This document shows positions 35,806-44,261 of a stretch of DNA of 64,000 nucleotides, one piece after another. Source of the stretch: Halorhabdus salina. Its GTDB lineage: Archaea; Halobacteriota; Halobacteria; Halobacteriales; Haloarculaceae. The translations under genes were made by a program, and so were the position numbers. The stretch lies in NCBI RefSeq assembly GCF_013839425.1, contig NZ_JACDNP010000009.1:17768-81767 (forward strand). The letters are read 5' to 3'. Within the stretch, counting starts at the first letter, position 1. The number at the start of each line of letters is the position of its first letter. The notes beneath the pieces are model-generated. The model was not told the origin of the DNA, did no database searches, and saw nothing but the letters and a program-made list of their open reading frames with translations.

Positions 35806-35967
35806 AGGAACTCGACACCCCATGACACAAATCACGTTACAAGGGTGTGCTATCCGAGCCGGACACGCGCCGGGGATTCTGAGACGGATTGCTGTCACTG
35901 TGTGCCGATGAGTACCCGAATGCAGGCGGTCGATGCGAAACTGTCTGCGCCCAATCCGTCTGAGAGA

Positions 35968-36843
35968 CTACGTGACGAGCAGCCAGGCGAAGACGACGGC
36001 CACGCCGCCTAAGGTCGTCGAGAAGAGCGACTGGACGCGGAGCCGATCCAGCAGTTCGTGTGAGGTTTCAGTCATGCCTGCGGCCTGGTCGATCTCACCG
36101 CCGACCTCACAGGACGGCAGGAAGTCCATCGCGACGTGGAGGAACACGCCGGCGGCGAACCCGAAGATGACAGCGTTAATCGCCGGCGCACTCGGCAGGT
36201 TCACCATCGCGACTGGCAGGGCCGTCAGGCCGACGCCGGCCGCAGGCAACAACAGCGGGACAGTCGGCTTGCCGTCTAGAGCGAGCCGACGCGCGGCAGC
36301 GTAGCCTGCCGGCCCCTTATGAGAGATGATTGCCAGTCCCAAGAGGAGCCCGAGGTCCGGCATCTGGCCGTAGATGAGGCCGATGATCAATCCCGCCGAG
36401 AGCGCGTGAGCCGCTAGTTCAGTCGCTGTTGTGTCCATCGGCAGGTCCAGGTGCGAGAGCCGGTGGCCGATCGTGTGGGCATTGTAGCCCACGAGGATCC
36501 CGCCTGCGATACCGAATCCACCGAGGCGTGGGTCCTGGCTGATGCCGATCGCCTGCGGGACGAGAAACGCCGCTGCGCTGGCTATCATTGCGCCGCTTGC
36601 CAGTCCATAGCCCCACACGAGCCTGCGAGGGTGGCGCCCACTCGACCAGGCCCCGACGAGTGCGCCGCCAGCCATCGCTCCGAAGGCAACCCACGAAATG
36701 ACGACAAGCTTCCCCAATCCGCCGTCGTTGCCGAATCCGACCACTGCCAGCACCGTCAATCCGAGCAATATCGCCGTCGAAAGAGCGCCGAGAAGCATTT
36801 CTGCCCGAAAGTTATTAAGAATACTTCTGTTGTTAATACTCAT
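35968..36843 (-). CDS. ZIP-family metal transporter
   Basis: A 291-residue protein with about eight membrane helices. ZIP signatures: the IV-helix HALSAGLIIGLIYG motif and the V-helix SHKGPAGYAA motif (cf. HxxSDG and HKxPEG), which form the binuclear metal site. A cytoplasmic His-rich loop is short (GYNAHTIGHRLSHLD). Substrates in this family are Zn, Fe or Mn. The neighbouring DtxR-controlled lipoprotein suggests iron or manganese. An inverted pair TATTAA/TTAATA lies just upstream of the start near 36814-36839 and could be an operator. It diverges from the carotenoid operon. Confidence 0.86.
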   Translation of the reverse strand: MSINNRSILNNFRAEMLLGALSTAILLGLTVLAVVGFGNDGGLGKLVVISWVAFGAMAGGALVGAWSSGRHPRRLVWGYGLASGAMIASAAAFLVPQAIGISQDPRLGGFGIAGGILVGYNAHTIGHRLSHLDLPMDTTATELAAHALSAGLIIGLIYGQMPDLGLLLGLAIISHKGPAGYAAARRLALDGKPTVPLLLPAAGVGLTALPVAMVNLPSAPAINAVIFGFAAGVFLHVAMDFLPSCEVGGEIDQAAGMTETSHELLDRLRVQSLFSTTLGGVAVVFAWLLVT

Positions 36844-36958
36844 CGGCTGGTTGTTCCCGACCGACGGATATGAACGTGTCGGTGAGGGGTGACGGATCGG
36901 TGTGATCGCCGATCCTCGTGCCGACCTTTAAGCGGGTACCGGTCGTTGGTTCGTCCCG

Positions 36959-38464
36959 ATGACCGACTCGACAAACACCGACGTGACGATCGTCGGCGGG
37001 GGCTTCGGTGGGCTCTCGGCCGCCTGCCACCTTGCCGACGCCGGCAGAGACGTGACGGTTCTCGAGAAGAACGGGCAGGTCGGGGGCCGGGCCAGCCGCC
37101 TCGAACGCGAGGGGTTCGTTTTCGACATGGGACCATCGTGGTACCTCATGCCGGAAGTGTTCGAACGGTTCTTCGAGCATTTTGATCACGAGCCTGAGGA
37201 CTACTACGAACTCGAACGACTGGACCCCCACTACAAGATCTACTTCAAGGACGGTGACGAGGTCGATATCAGTGCGGATCGCAACGAAAATCGGGAACTC
37301 TTCGAATCATACGAGGACGGGGCGGGCGAGGCGTTCGACGACTACCTGGCGACGAGCCAGCGCCACTACGAGACCTCGATGGAGAACTTCGTCTACGAGT
37401 ATCGGCCGACCTGGAAAGACTGGATCGATCCGTCCCTGATGAAGACCGGGACGTTGGGACTGAAGTTGCTGGGTTCGATGCAAGGCCACGTCGAAGACTA
37501 CTTCGAGAACCAGAAACTCCGCCAGATCGTCCAGTACACGCTGGTGTTCCTTGGGGGTTCACCGAAGAACACGCCCGCGATCTACAACATGATGAGCCAC
37601 GCCGACTTCAACCTCGGTGTCTACTACCCCCAGCCAGTCGACGGCGGTCCGGGCGGGATCGGGGCTGTCGTCGATGCGGTCGTCGACCTGGCCGACGAAC
37701 TGGGCGTCACTATCGAAACTGGCACCGAAGTCACGGAGATTACGCGCCGCAAGGACGGGTTCCTGGTAGAGACAGAACACGGCGACCAGCGCCGCCCCGA
37801 CGTCGTCGTCGCCAACGCCGACTACGCCCACGCCGAACAGGATCTCATGCCGGCCCACGAACGCCAGTACGACGCCGAGTACTGGGACGAGCGGACGTAC
37901 GCGCCCTCCGCATTCTTGCTCTATCTTGGCATCGAAGGCGATGTTCCGGAATTGGCTCACCACACGCTGGTTCTCCCGAGCGACTGGAACGCATACTTCG
38001 ACGATATCTTCGAGGACCCGGCCTGGCCGGAAGATCCATCGTACTACCTGTGTGTCCCCTCCAAGACCGACGACGACGTAGCGCCGGAGGGCCACACCAA
38101 CCTCTTTGCGCTGGTGCCGATCGCGACCAGGCTCGACGACCCGCAGGAGACGCGGGATCGCTATCGTGAGAAGATTCTTGACGACATTGCCCAGAACACC
38201 GGCGTCGAACTGGAAGATCGGATCGTCGTCGAGGAACAGTTCTCTATCTCGGAGTTCGCCGAGCGGTACAACGCCTATCAAGGTACCGCGATGGGACTGG
38301 CCCATACACTCCGCCAGACAGCGATGTTCCGGCCACCGATCGAATCCGACGCGGTCGAGGATCTGTATTTTACCGGTGGCTACTCGACGCCAGGGGTCGG
38401 TGTGCCGATGTGTCTGATCAGCGGCGAACACGCGGCCGAGGCCGTACTTTCGAACAGTCGATGA
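36959..38464 (+). CDS. crtD: Carotenoid 3,4-desaturase, phytoene-desaturase family
   Basis: A 501-residue FAD-dependent desaturase. The dinucleotide motif is VTIVGGGFGGLSAACHLA (residues ~9-26), and the C-terminal FTGGYSTPGVGVPMCLISG segment is the family's FAD-binding end. In haloarchaea the order crtD-lyeJ-cruF is the bacterioruberin cluster: the product of this gene introduces double bonds after the C45/C50 elongation. A CrtI-type lycopene-forming desaturase is the alternative, but the two neighbours favour CrtD. The stop overlaps the start of lyeJ (ATGATG). Confidence 0.87.
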   Translation: MTDSTNTDVTIVGGGFGGLSAACHLADAGRDVTVLEKNGQVGGRASRLEREGFVFDMGPSWYLMPEVFERFFEHFDHEPEDYYELERLDPHYKIYFKDGDEVDISADRNENRELFESYEDGAGEAFDDYLATSQRHYETSMENFVYEYRPTWKDWIDPSLMKTGTLGLKLLGSMQGHVEDYFENQKLRQIVQYTLVFLGGSPKNTPAIYNMMSHADFNLGVYYPQPVDGGPGGIGAVVDAVVDLADELGVTIETGTEVTEITRRKDGFLVETEHGDQRRPDVVVANADYAHAEQDLMPAHERQYDAEYWDERTYAPSAFLLYLGIEGDVPELAHHTLVLPSDWNAYFDDIFEDPAWPEDPSYYLCVPSKTDDDVAPEGHTNLFALVPIATRLDDPQETRDRYREKILDDIAQNTGVELEDRIVVEEQFSISEFAERYNAYQGTAMGLAHTLRQTAMFRPPIESDAVEDLYFTGGYSTPGVGVPMCLISGEHAAEAVLSNSR

Positions 38465-39342
38465 TGGCGACGGAGTCACGACGCGCGGGCGGTTTGAGCC
38501 TGTTCGACCGGCTACGGTATCTGCTGGTCCTCTCGCGGCCCCGGTTCTGGCTGTACCTGGCGGGCCCGGTCATTATTGGCGTTGTCTATGCCGCCGAGTC
38601 GACGGCCGAGTTGATCACACCCCTCTCGGTCGCGCTGTTTGCGTACTTCCTCTTACCGGCGAATATCTTTCTCTACGGCGTCAACGATGTCTTTGACGCC
38701 GACATCGACGTCGAGAATCCGAAGAAAGACGAGGGTCCCGAGGTTCGCTTTTCCGGCGATCGATGGGTCCTCGCGATCGTGATCGTCGCCGGGCTGGCCT
38801 CGCTCCCCTTTGCCCTTGTCGTGGGTCTGGCCGGGAAACTCACACTCGTGGCCTTTCTCGTCCTCGCCGTCGAATACAGCGCCCCGCCATGCCGATTCAA
38901 GACGACGCCCGGCCTCGATTCGCTGTCGAACGGGCTGTACGTCCTGCCCGGCGTCCTCGCGTTCACGGCCGTCGCGGGCGAACTTCCACCGCTCCCGGCG
39001 ATCGTGGGCGGGTGGCTCTGGACGATGGCGATGCACACCTTCTCGGCGATCCCCGACATCGACCCGGATCGTCAGGCCGGGATCGCCACGACGGCGACCG
39101 TTCTCGGCCAGTCCCGAACCTACGCCTACTGTGGACTTGTCTGGGCGTTGGCCGCCGGCGCGTTCGCCCTGGTCCACCCGCTATTGGGCGCTGTCCTCGC
39201 CGTCTATCCGTTCTTGCAGGTCGCCATTGCCCTCTCGGGGGTGGCTGTCGATCGCGCTTACTGGTGGTTCCCGGCGATCAACACCGTGGTCGGGATGGTT
39301 CTGACCATGGGGTACCTCTGGAGGCTGATGTACGGTGGTTGA
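38461..39342 (+). CDS. lyeJ: Lycopene elongase/hydratase (UbiA prenyltransferase)
   Basis: A 293-residue UbiA-type membrane prenyltransferase. The aspartate-rich motif is NDVFDADIDVENPKK near residue 75, and the second is IPDIDPDRQAG near residue 195. Eight or nine hydrophobic helices are present. In bacterioruberin synthesis the enzyme adds C5 units to lycopene and hydrates them, giving dihydro-isopentenyl-dehydrorhodopin and then bisanhydrobacterioruberin. It overlaps crtD by four bases and cruF by eight, so the three genes are one operon. The start is the first ATG of ATGATG. Confidence 0.9.
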   Translation: MMATESRRAGGLSLFDRLRYLLVLSRPRFWLYLAGPVIIGVVYAAESTAELITPLSVALFAYFLLPANIFLYGVNDVFDADIDVENPKKDEGPEVRFSGDRWVLAIVIVAGLASLPFALVVGLAGKLTLVAFLVLAVEYSAPPCRFKTTPGLDSLSNGLYVLPGVLAFTAVAGELPPLPAIVGGWLWTMAMHTFSAIPDIDPDRQAGIATTATVLGQSRTYAYCGLVWALAAGAFALVHPLLGAVLAVYPFLQVAIALSGVAVDRAYWWFPAINTVVGMVLTMGYLWRLMYGG

Positions 39343-40219
39343 ATTTGATCGACGACGTTTCGAGGCCCGACTCGACAGATATGTCGCTGAGAACCGCTTT
39401 TCAATCGCAGTCCTGTTTCCCGCGATCGGGGCCGTGATGCTGGTCGCTAGCGCCGAGGGCTGGTTTCCGGGAATCCTCGAATTCAATCCCTACCTGGTCC
39501 TGTTCGGGACGGCCGTGATGCGCTTGCCCCTGATCGCCGGTATCGCCCCACTGATCGATCGCCGGGCTGCCCTTGCGATCGTCGGGTTGACACTCTATAC
39601 GTACGTGATCGAGTTCACGGGCGTGCTAACGGGCCTGCCCTATGGACACTTCGAGTACGTGATCGACCTCGGGCCGATGCTGCTGGATACCGTCCCGGCG
39701 GCACTGCCGATCTTCTTTTTCCCTTTAGTCTTGAATGCCTATCTACTCTGTCTGCTCCTGCTGGGTGATCGTGCCTCGCTGACGCGAGTCCGCCTGCCGG
39801 CTGTCATCGCGACGGTCCTGGCGATGGATCTCGTGTTGGATCCGGGGGCCGTGGGACTGGGCTTCTGGGCGTACGCAGCCCCGCTCGCTGGCGACGGCCT
39901 CTGGGCGAGTGCGACGGCGATTCACTTCTATGGCGTGCCGCTGTCGAACTACCTCGGGTGGGTACTGAGCGCGAGCGTCGCCGTGCTCGCCTTTGATCTG
40001 GGTTTCAAACGAGCGGGATTGCTCGACCGACTCGAACGGACCGAGTTCATGCTCGACGACCTGGTGAGTTTTGTGATTTTGTGGGGCGCGATCAACGCCT
40101 GGTTTGGCAACTGGCTGGCAGTCGGCGTCGCGGGGCTGTTCGGCGTTAGTCTGTTGGCGACCGATCGGTTCGACTTCGGCGTGCGGGAGACGGTTCCAGT
40201 GGTTGGCTCTCGGCAGTGA
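39335..40219 (+). CDS. cruF: Bisanhydrobacterioruberin hydratase
   Basis: A 294-residue polytopic membrane protein of the CruF family, third gene of the bacterioruberin operon. The C-terminal half has GLGFWAYAAPLAG, FYGVPLSNYLGWVLSA, typical of this 2,1-hydratase. It adds water to the ends of bisanhydrobacterioruberin, giving the tetrahydroxy C50 pigment bacterioruberin, a major protective membrane carotenoid. Start is GTG (39335), overlapping lyeJ by eight bases. Sequence length and order match the characterised Haloarcula cluster as I remember it. Confidence 0.88.
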   Translation: MVEFDRRRFEARLDRYVAENRFSIAVLFPAIGAVMLVASAEGWFPGILEFNPYLVLFGTAVMRLPLIAGIAPLIDRRAALAIVGLTLYTYVIEFTGVLTGLPYGHFEYVIDLGPMLLDTVPAALPIFFFPLVLNAYLLCLLLLGDRASLTRVRLPAVIATVLAMDLVLDPGAVGLGFWAYAAPLAGDGLWASATAIHFYGVPLSNYLGWVLSASVAVLAFDLGFKRAGLLDRLERTEFMLDDLVSFVILWGAINAWFGNWLAVGVAGLFGVSLLATDRFDFGVRETVPVVGSRQ

Positions 40220-40232
40220 GCCTGGCTACCCA

Positions 40233-40535
40233 TCAATTTGCCAGTCGGTTTGCGTCGGTGATCAGTTTCAGCACCAGACCGACGAATCCGGCTATCAGCA
40301 ACACGATCCCTGCCAGGAGTACCCCTAACTCGACCAGTTCCCAGAAAACCAGTATCACCCCCGCTTTATGGACCAGATCCATGCTGGTATGAACCGAAAA
40401 ACTCCCCCATTGCAGGAAAACCACACCGACGAGCTGCAGGAGTAGCAATCGACGGACTGTCGGTTGGAAGACGTATGCGACAGCGAACGCGAAATCGACC
40501 GGTGACTCTTGGATAGTCTCGAAGGGATCGGCCAT
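40233..40535 (-). CDS. Small membrane protein
   Basis: A 100-residue protein with two strong hydrophobic helices (LLLLQLVGVVFLQW and FWELVELGVLLAGIVLLIAGFVGLVL). It has an amphipathic N-terminal segment and a charged tail. I recognise no family. It converges with cruF and stands alone. A role in the membrane near the pigment operon is conceivable but unsupported. Confidence 0.5.
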   Translation of the reverse strand: MADPFETIQESPVDFAFAVAYVFQPTVRRLLLLQLVGVVFLQWGSFSVHTSMDLVHKAGVILVFWELVELGVLLAGIVLLIAGFVGLVLKLITDANRLAN

Positions 40536-40637
40536 GTACCGACTCCTGAACGCCTCATTGTGAAAACGTTTTGATCTGTTTCGGAACGGGAGAGAACTAC
40601 CACTATCGGCAGGTCTTTGCTAGTCGGTCAGTAATCG

Positions 40638-40910
40638 ATGCTCATGACGCGAACTGAACTCAAGACAGCGAGTGAGATACTCGAATCGGCAGCCGACAGC
40701 GCAGGGGACAACGCCGACAGACTCGCGGATCTCGCCGACCAACTCGACCAGCTCGCGGAGGCCGACCGTGGGCCGGATCACGGTCGCATGGCGCGCATCC
40801 AGACGGCGCTCGACGAGATTCAACAGGAGACAGACGACGAGACAGCGGCGACCATCGAGGATGCCCGAACGGAGATCAGTGACTACCGGGCGACTGTCGA
40901 CGGCGTCTGA
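40638..40910 (+). CDS. Small helical haloarchaeal protein, DUF7553-like
   Basis: A 90-residue acidic, all-helical protein: MLMTRTELKTASEILESAAD, then DRLADLADQLDQLAEADRG, then an ARIQTALDEIQQETDDETAA helix. Sequences of this pattern are common in haloarchaea without known function; DUF7553 is my best guess of the family. The start could also be the ATG at 40644. Confidence 0.65.
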   Translation: MLMTRTELKTASEILESAADSAGDNADRLADLADQLDQLAEADRGPDHGRMARIQTALDEIQQETDDETAATIEDARTEISDYRATVDGV

Positions 40911-41141
40911 GTCACGAGAAGGGGTGCTTGACGGGGCAATGGGGCCTCAGCGATGGGTGTCGATCAGATCCCGGACGGTCGGGTCGACGCCGTACTTCTC
41001 GATAAATCACGCCCCCAAATATCACTGCTGAAATTTCCACTATCGGTCTTCTCCCCTCGTACGCGAGGCAACAATTCTGTTCCCGATGCTCGCTGGTACA
41101 ATGAGTCCACTACTTACCCTGGGTGTACTCTACGTCACCGG
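40911..41141. other. Intergenic with small gene-end remnant
   Basis: On the minus strand near 40947-41004 the short peptide EKYGVDPTVRDLIDTHR ends with a stop and looks like the tail of a lost protein; an in-frame stop lies just before it. The rest is AT-richer and without coding frames. Confidence 0.3.
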
Positions 41142-41546
41142 TCATAATTTGCCCGACCGCCCTCCGCTGGTCGTGGTCTGGCTGTCAACGTTCCATCCAT
41201 CTTCGGTGTGGTCCTGTAAGCGCTCGAAGCACTGTCGTAGGCCCGCCGATTCTGTTTCGGGGAGCACGTGCAGTCGGATCGCCCCGTCCCGTATCGACGC
41301 CCGGAACACGTCGCCGGTCTCCTCATCGTTGACCAAATAGACGACCATCGGCAGATCGAGGAAGTCACCGTACTGATACGGGCCGTCGTCGAGGACGCTA
41401 TCGAGGTGTTTTCGCAGGGCACTGTCTGAGAGTCCGCCAACAGGTTCGAGCCGAAATATCATTGTGCCTTCGTAGGAGAGTCGGCCGGCACGATCATACT
41501 TCCGCTGTGGCCGGGACTCGATCGTGAACGCGGGCTCGTCGGCCAT
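41142..41546 (-). CDS. Hypothetical haloarchaeal protein
   Basis: A 134-residue soluble acidic protein. It contains RLSYEGTMIFRLEPVGGLSD, then YGDFLDLPMVVYLVND, then FRASIRDGAIRLHVLPET. The two beta-rich halves look like a small alpha/beta fold. I do not recognise the family. The start is set at MADEPAF. The C-terminal 20 residues are Ser/Thr/Gly-rich and probably disordered. Confidence 0.6.
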   Translation of the reverse strand: MADEPAFTIESRPQRKYDRAGRLSYEGTMIFRLEPVGGLSDSALRKHLDSVLDDGPYQYGDFLDLPMVVYLVNDEETGDVFRASIRDGAIRLHVLPETESAGLRQCFERLQDHTEDGWNVDSQTTTSGGRSGKL

Positions 41547-41717
41547 GGGACTACCCGTCTTTTGGACGTCATTGGATTTGAACGTACGGGCAACATTTCT
41601 GGGGGCAGGGTTTCGTTGGCGTTGGCGAACGGACGCGCCGGACGGTGCCCGAGGAACGCGAGCGGACAATCCTCTCTGGTCCGCGCTCTTTGGTTGTTAG
41701 TGGTCGTACATCGACGC

Positions 41718-41922
41718 ATGTGCGGTCGATACGGATTGTTTATGCCGCCGGCTGATTTTGTCGCCCGACGCCGAGAGTCCCTGGCTGTCAGCTGACTCCG
41801 ATCGAGCGACGTCGCTGCTAGAACCGATCGGAGTCGAGCGGCTCCGTGCCAATCCCGTCTCGCGGGCCGTCAACGATCCGACGGCGACGGGACCTGCTCT
41901 GGTCACGCCGATTGAGCAGTGA
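41718..41922 (+). pseudogene. SRAP (HMCES/YedK-type) gene remnant with internal deletion
   Basis: The start MCGRYGLFMPPADFVARR is the diagnostic N-terminus of SRAP proteins, whose Cys2 cross-links to abasic sites in single-stranded DNA. After 21 residues the frame ends. In another frame from ~41811 the sequence LLEPIGVERLRANPVSRAVN then PALVTPIEQ is the family's C-terminal end. The ~150-200-residue centre with the catalytic Glu and His is gone, so the gene is dead. Confidence 0.72.
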
Positions 41923-41951
41923 GAGACACCGGCCGCTCATTGTCGTGCCGT

Positions 41952-42545
41952 TCAGCCCTCGACTATCTGGACGCCCGCTAACTCGTCGAGGTCGCTTGTC
42001 CACTCGATTCCGGCCAGGCCCACGTGTGAAAGCGTTCCTTCGACGGCAAATCCCTGTCCCTCGAAGACCAGCTGAGACGGGCGGTTGTCCGGCGCGACCA
42101 GCGCCAGGCAGGCTTCGGTCTCGTCGGCCGCGACGGCCAGTGCCTGGGCGACGAGTGCTGACGCGATCCCGCGTTGCCGATAGGCTGGGGCGACGTACAG
42201 TGCCCAGATGTAGCCCCCATCGAATTTCAGGGCTGTATCGATCGGCTCGACGGTGACCTGCCGGTCGATCGAGAGGACGACTGATCCCACGATGCCGTCG
42301 ACTGCCACGGCCCGGACGATCCAGTCGTCGGGGGCGATGGGTGCGTCGACGGCGTCGCTATCCAGATCGTCTCCGCGATCGACGGTCAGGGAGATGTCAG
42401 GCGAGAGTGACGGTTCAGGGACGTCGAACGTCTCTGTCCGGTAGAGGCGGAGGCGAGCGATTCGGATCCCCCGTTTCGTGAGTGCGTCCCACAGCGCTCG
42501 CCCGTACTTGGTCCGGGTGAGTCGCCAGAGTGGAACGGCGTCCAT
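41952..42545 (-). CDS. GNAT-family N-acetyltransferase
   Basis: A 197-residue acetyltransferase. The acetyl-CoA-binding motif A is VAPAYRQRGIASALVAQALA (R/Q-x-x-G-x-G/A), preceded by a strand YIWALYV and followed by LVAPDNRPSQLVFEGQGF. An N-terminal extension of about 50 residues precedes the fold. The acceptor cannot be inferred. The start MDAVPLW is the ATG; a GTG one codon earlier is possible. Confidence 0.82.
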   Translation of the reverse strand: MDAVPLWRLTRTKYGRALWDALTKRGIRIARLRLYRTETFDVPEPSLSPDISLTVDRGDDLDSDAVDAPIAPDDWIVRAVAVDGIVGSVVLSIDRQVTVEPIDTALKFDGGYIWALYVAPAYRQRGIASALVAQALAVAADETEACLALVAPDNRPSQLVFEGQGFAVEGTLSHVGLAGIEWTSDLDELAGVQIVEG

Positions 42546-42609
42546 CACCCAGGTAGTGGGAAGCGACGGCGATAAACGCTCTGCCCGTCTGTCGCTGGTG
42601 GATTGGGAG

Positions 42610-43455
42610 TCAATACCCGAGTTCCGAAAGCGCTGCCTCGAGACCGGGAAGATACTCGTCGCCGAACAGCCGGACGTGAATCAACAGCGGATACAGCCGG
42701 TAGACGAACCGGCGGGTCTCGAAGAAGCCCGCTTCGATCGACCGCAGCGATCGGTAGCGGTCGAAAAACGGGTCGCCGAACGTCTCGGTCCAGTCGATGT
42801 ATGCCAGTTCGATCTCGGGATGGCCGTAGTACGTCGCCGGATCGAGGAAGGCTCGGATTTCGCCATCGGCTGCGAGGACGTTGGTCCGCCAGACGTCGCC
42901 GTGAATCAGTGCCGGCTCCTCGGGTGCGAGAAGCAATTCTTCCAAGTCGGCGGCGACCGCCTGCACCCGCGCTGCAAGGTCCTCGCCCAACGGTCCCTCC
43001 TCGCGAGCGCCACGAAGTTGCGGGCCCAATCGTTGCTCCCGGTAGAACGCGATCCAGTCCGACTGCCAGGGGTTGGGCTGGTCGAGCGGGCCGATGAGTG
43101 TCTCGAAGGGAAAGCCGACAGTCTCGGCGGTAACGTCGTGTAACGCCGCCAGGTGGTCGGCGGCGTCTCGCTCGACCGCCGGCGTGATCGTCGACTCGCC
43201 CGCGATATGTTCGATGACCAGGAGCTCGTCACTGGCCCACAACACGTCGGGGACCGGCAACGTCGAGTGTTCCGCGAGGTAGTCCAACATCTTCGCCTCG
43301 ATCGACAGTGGCGTCTCCCCAGTCTTTGCAACGACCGGCGATCGCTCGGCGAACTCGACGCGGTGGACGCGGCCGATCATCCCGCCGTCGAGTTCCTGAT
43401 AGCCAGTTACGGCCGCGTCGAGCGCGTCGGTAACCTGCCCGGCAATCGACTCCAT
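42610..43455 (-). CDS. Fructosamine-3-kinase family protein
   Basis: A 281-residue aminoglycoside-phosphotransferase-fold kinase of the fructosamine/ketosamine-kinase type. Residues: VVAKTGETPLSIEAKMLDYL contains the Lys of the ATP site. The catalytic loop is LIHGDVWRTNVLA (H-G-D-x-W-x-x-N) near residue 187, and the metal-binding AFLDPATYYGHPEIELAY (D-P) near residue 206 is typical of the family. It would phosphorylate sugar adducts on proteins or amino acids so they break down (deglycation). Stop 64 bp from the acetyltransferase start. Tandem minus-strand orientation. Confidence 0.86.
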   Translation of the reverse strand: MESIAGQVTDALDAAVTGYQELDGGMIGRVHRVEFAERSPVVAKTGETPLSIEAKMLDYLAEHSTLPVPDVLWASDELLVIEHIAGESTITPAVERDAADHLAALHDVTAETVGFPFETLIGPLDQPNPWQSDWIAFYREQRLGPQLRGAREEGPLGEDLAARVQAVAADLEELLLAPEEPALIHGDVWRTNVLAADGEIRAFLDPATYYGHPEIELAYIDWTETFGDPFFDRYRSLRSIEAGFFETRRFVYRLYPLLIHVRLFGDEYLPGLEAALSELGY

Positions 43456-43564
43456 GGGTATCACTCGGGGTGGCGGTGGCTTGTCGGTCCCGGTTCAGTG
43501 TCACTGATTCCGGATTCTCCGCCGAGAAAATCGACACGACGACGAACCAACCCAGAAACCGAGC

Positions 43565-44179
43565 TCAGGCCTGGCGGGCAAAGGCCAGGTTACCGTTGAT
43601 CGATTCGATGTATGCCTCGACCACGTCGCCTTCGCTGGCTCCCGGGACGAAAATAGTGTAGTTGCCTTTCTCGGCGACGCCGTCACCTTTCCGGCCGGTG
43701 CCGACGATCTTGACTTCGTAGCTCTTGCCTTCTTCCAGGGTCGGGCGTTGGCCCTGGGAACTCGACGATGCTGCGCGCGTTTCGACAGGGCGAAATGCCC
43801 CGCAGGCCTGACAGCGGAGCATGTCGATGCCGTTCTCGGTCGCCAGAACGGTATCCGGCAGGCCACACTCCGAGCAGGTGACGTACTCGGCGACGTAGCT
43901 GTCGATCGCCGCGGCGAAGTCTACGCCGTCGAACTCGCCGTTGTACCGGGCGCGATCATCTTCGAACTGCCCGCTGGTACCGAGTTCACGCTGGATCGAG
44001 CGGTGCACGTGTTCGGCATCCCGGGAGAGGGCGTCCGCGATCGCTCCCAGGTTCGTCAGTCGGGTAAACGCCCCGTCGGCCTCCCCTTCGGGGTCCGGAA
44101 TCGAGAGTCGCTGTTCGTCGGCCGCCGGGCGGTCGGGCAGCGCGTCGTGTGCTCGCTCTAGGGCCTGTTCGTAGTTCAT
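43565..44179 (-). CDS. Translation initiation factor aIF-2 subunit beta family with TRAM domain
   Basis: A 204-residue protein. Residues ~1-110 resemble the aIF-2 beta/eIF5 alpha-beta fold (FTRLTNLGAIADALSRDAEHVHRSIQ, then ARYNGEFDGVDFAAAIDSYV), then a zinc ribbon, CSECGLPDT and CQACGAF. Residues ~140-204 are a TRAM domain (GKSYEVKIVGTGRKGDGVAE), an RNA-binding fold. Such fused aIF-2-beta/TRAM proteins are common in haloarchaea. It probably acts in translation or RNA handling; the canonical stand-alone subunit may be elsewhere. The start is MNYEQAL. Confidence 0.88.
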   Translation of the reverse strand: MNYEQALERAHDALPDRPAADEQRLSIPDPEGEADGAFTRLTNLGAIADALSRDAEHVHRSIQRELGTSGQFEDDRARYNGEFDGVDFAAAIDSYVAEYVTCSECGLPDTVLATENGIDMLRCQACGAFRPVETRAASSSSQGQRPTLEEGKSYEVKIVGTGRKGDGVAEKGNYTIFVPGASEGDVVEAYIESINGNLAFARQA

Positions 44180-44261
44180 ACTGTCCGGACGTGATCCAGA
44201 CGTAAGGGAACTCCGTGAGTCGTGATATGGTGGGCCACGCCCACTCTTCCCGGCGCGGGGG

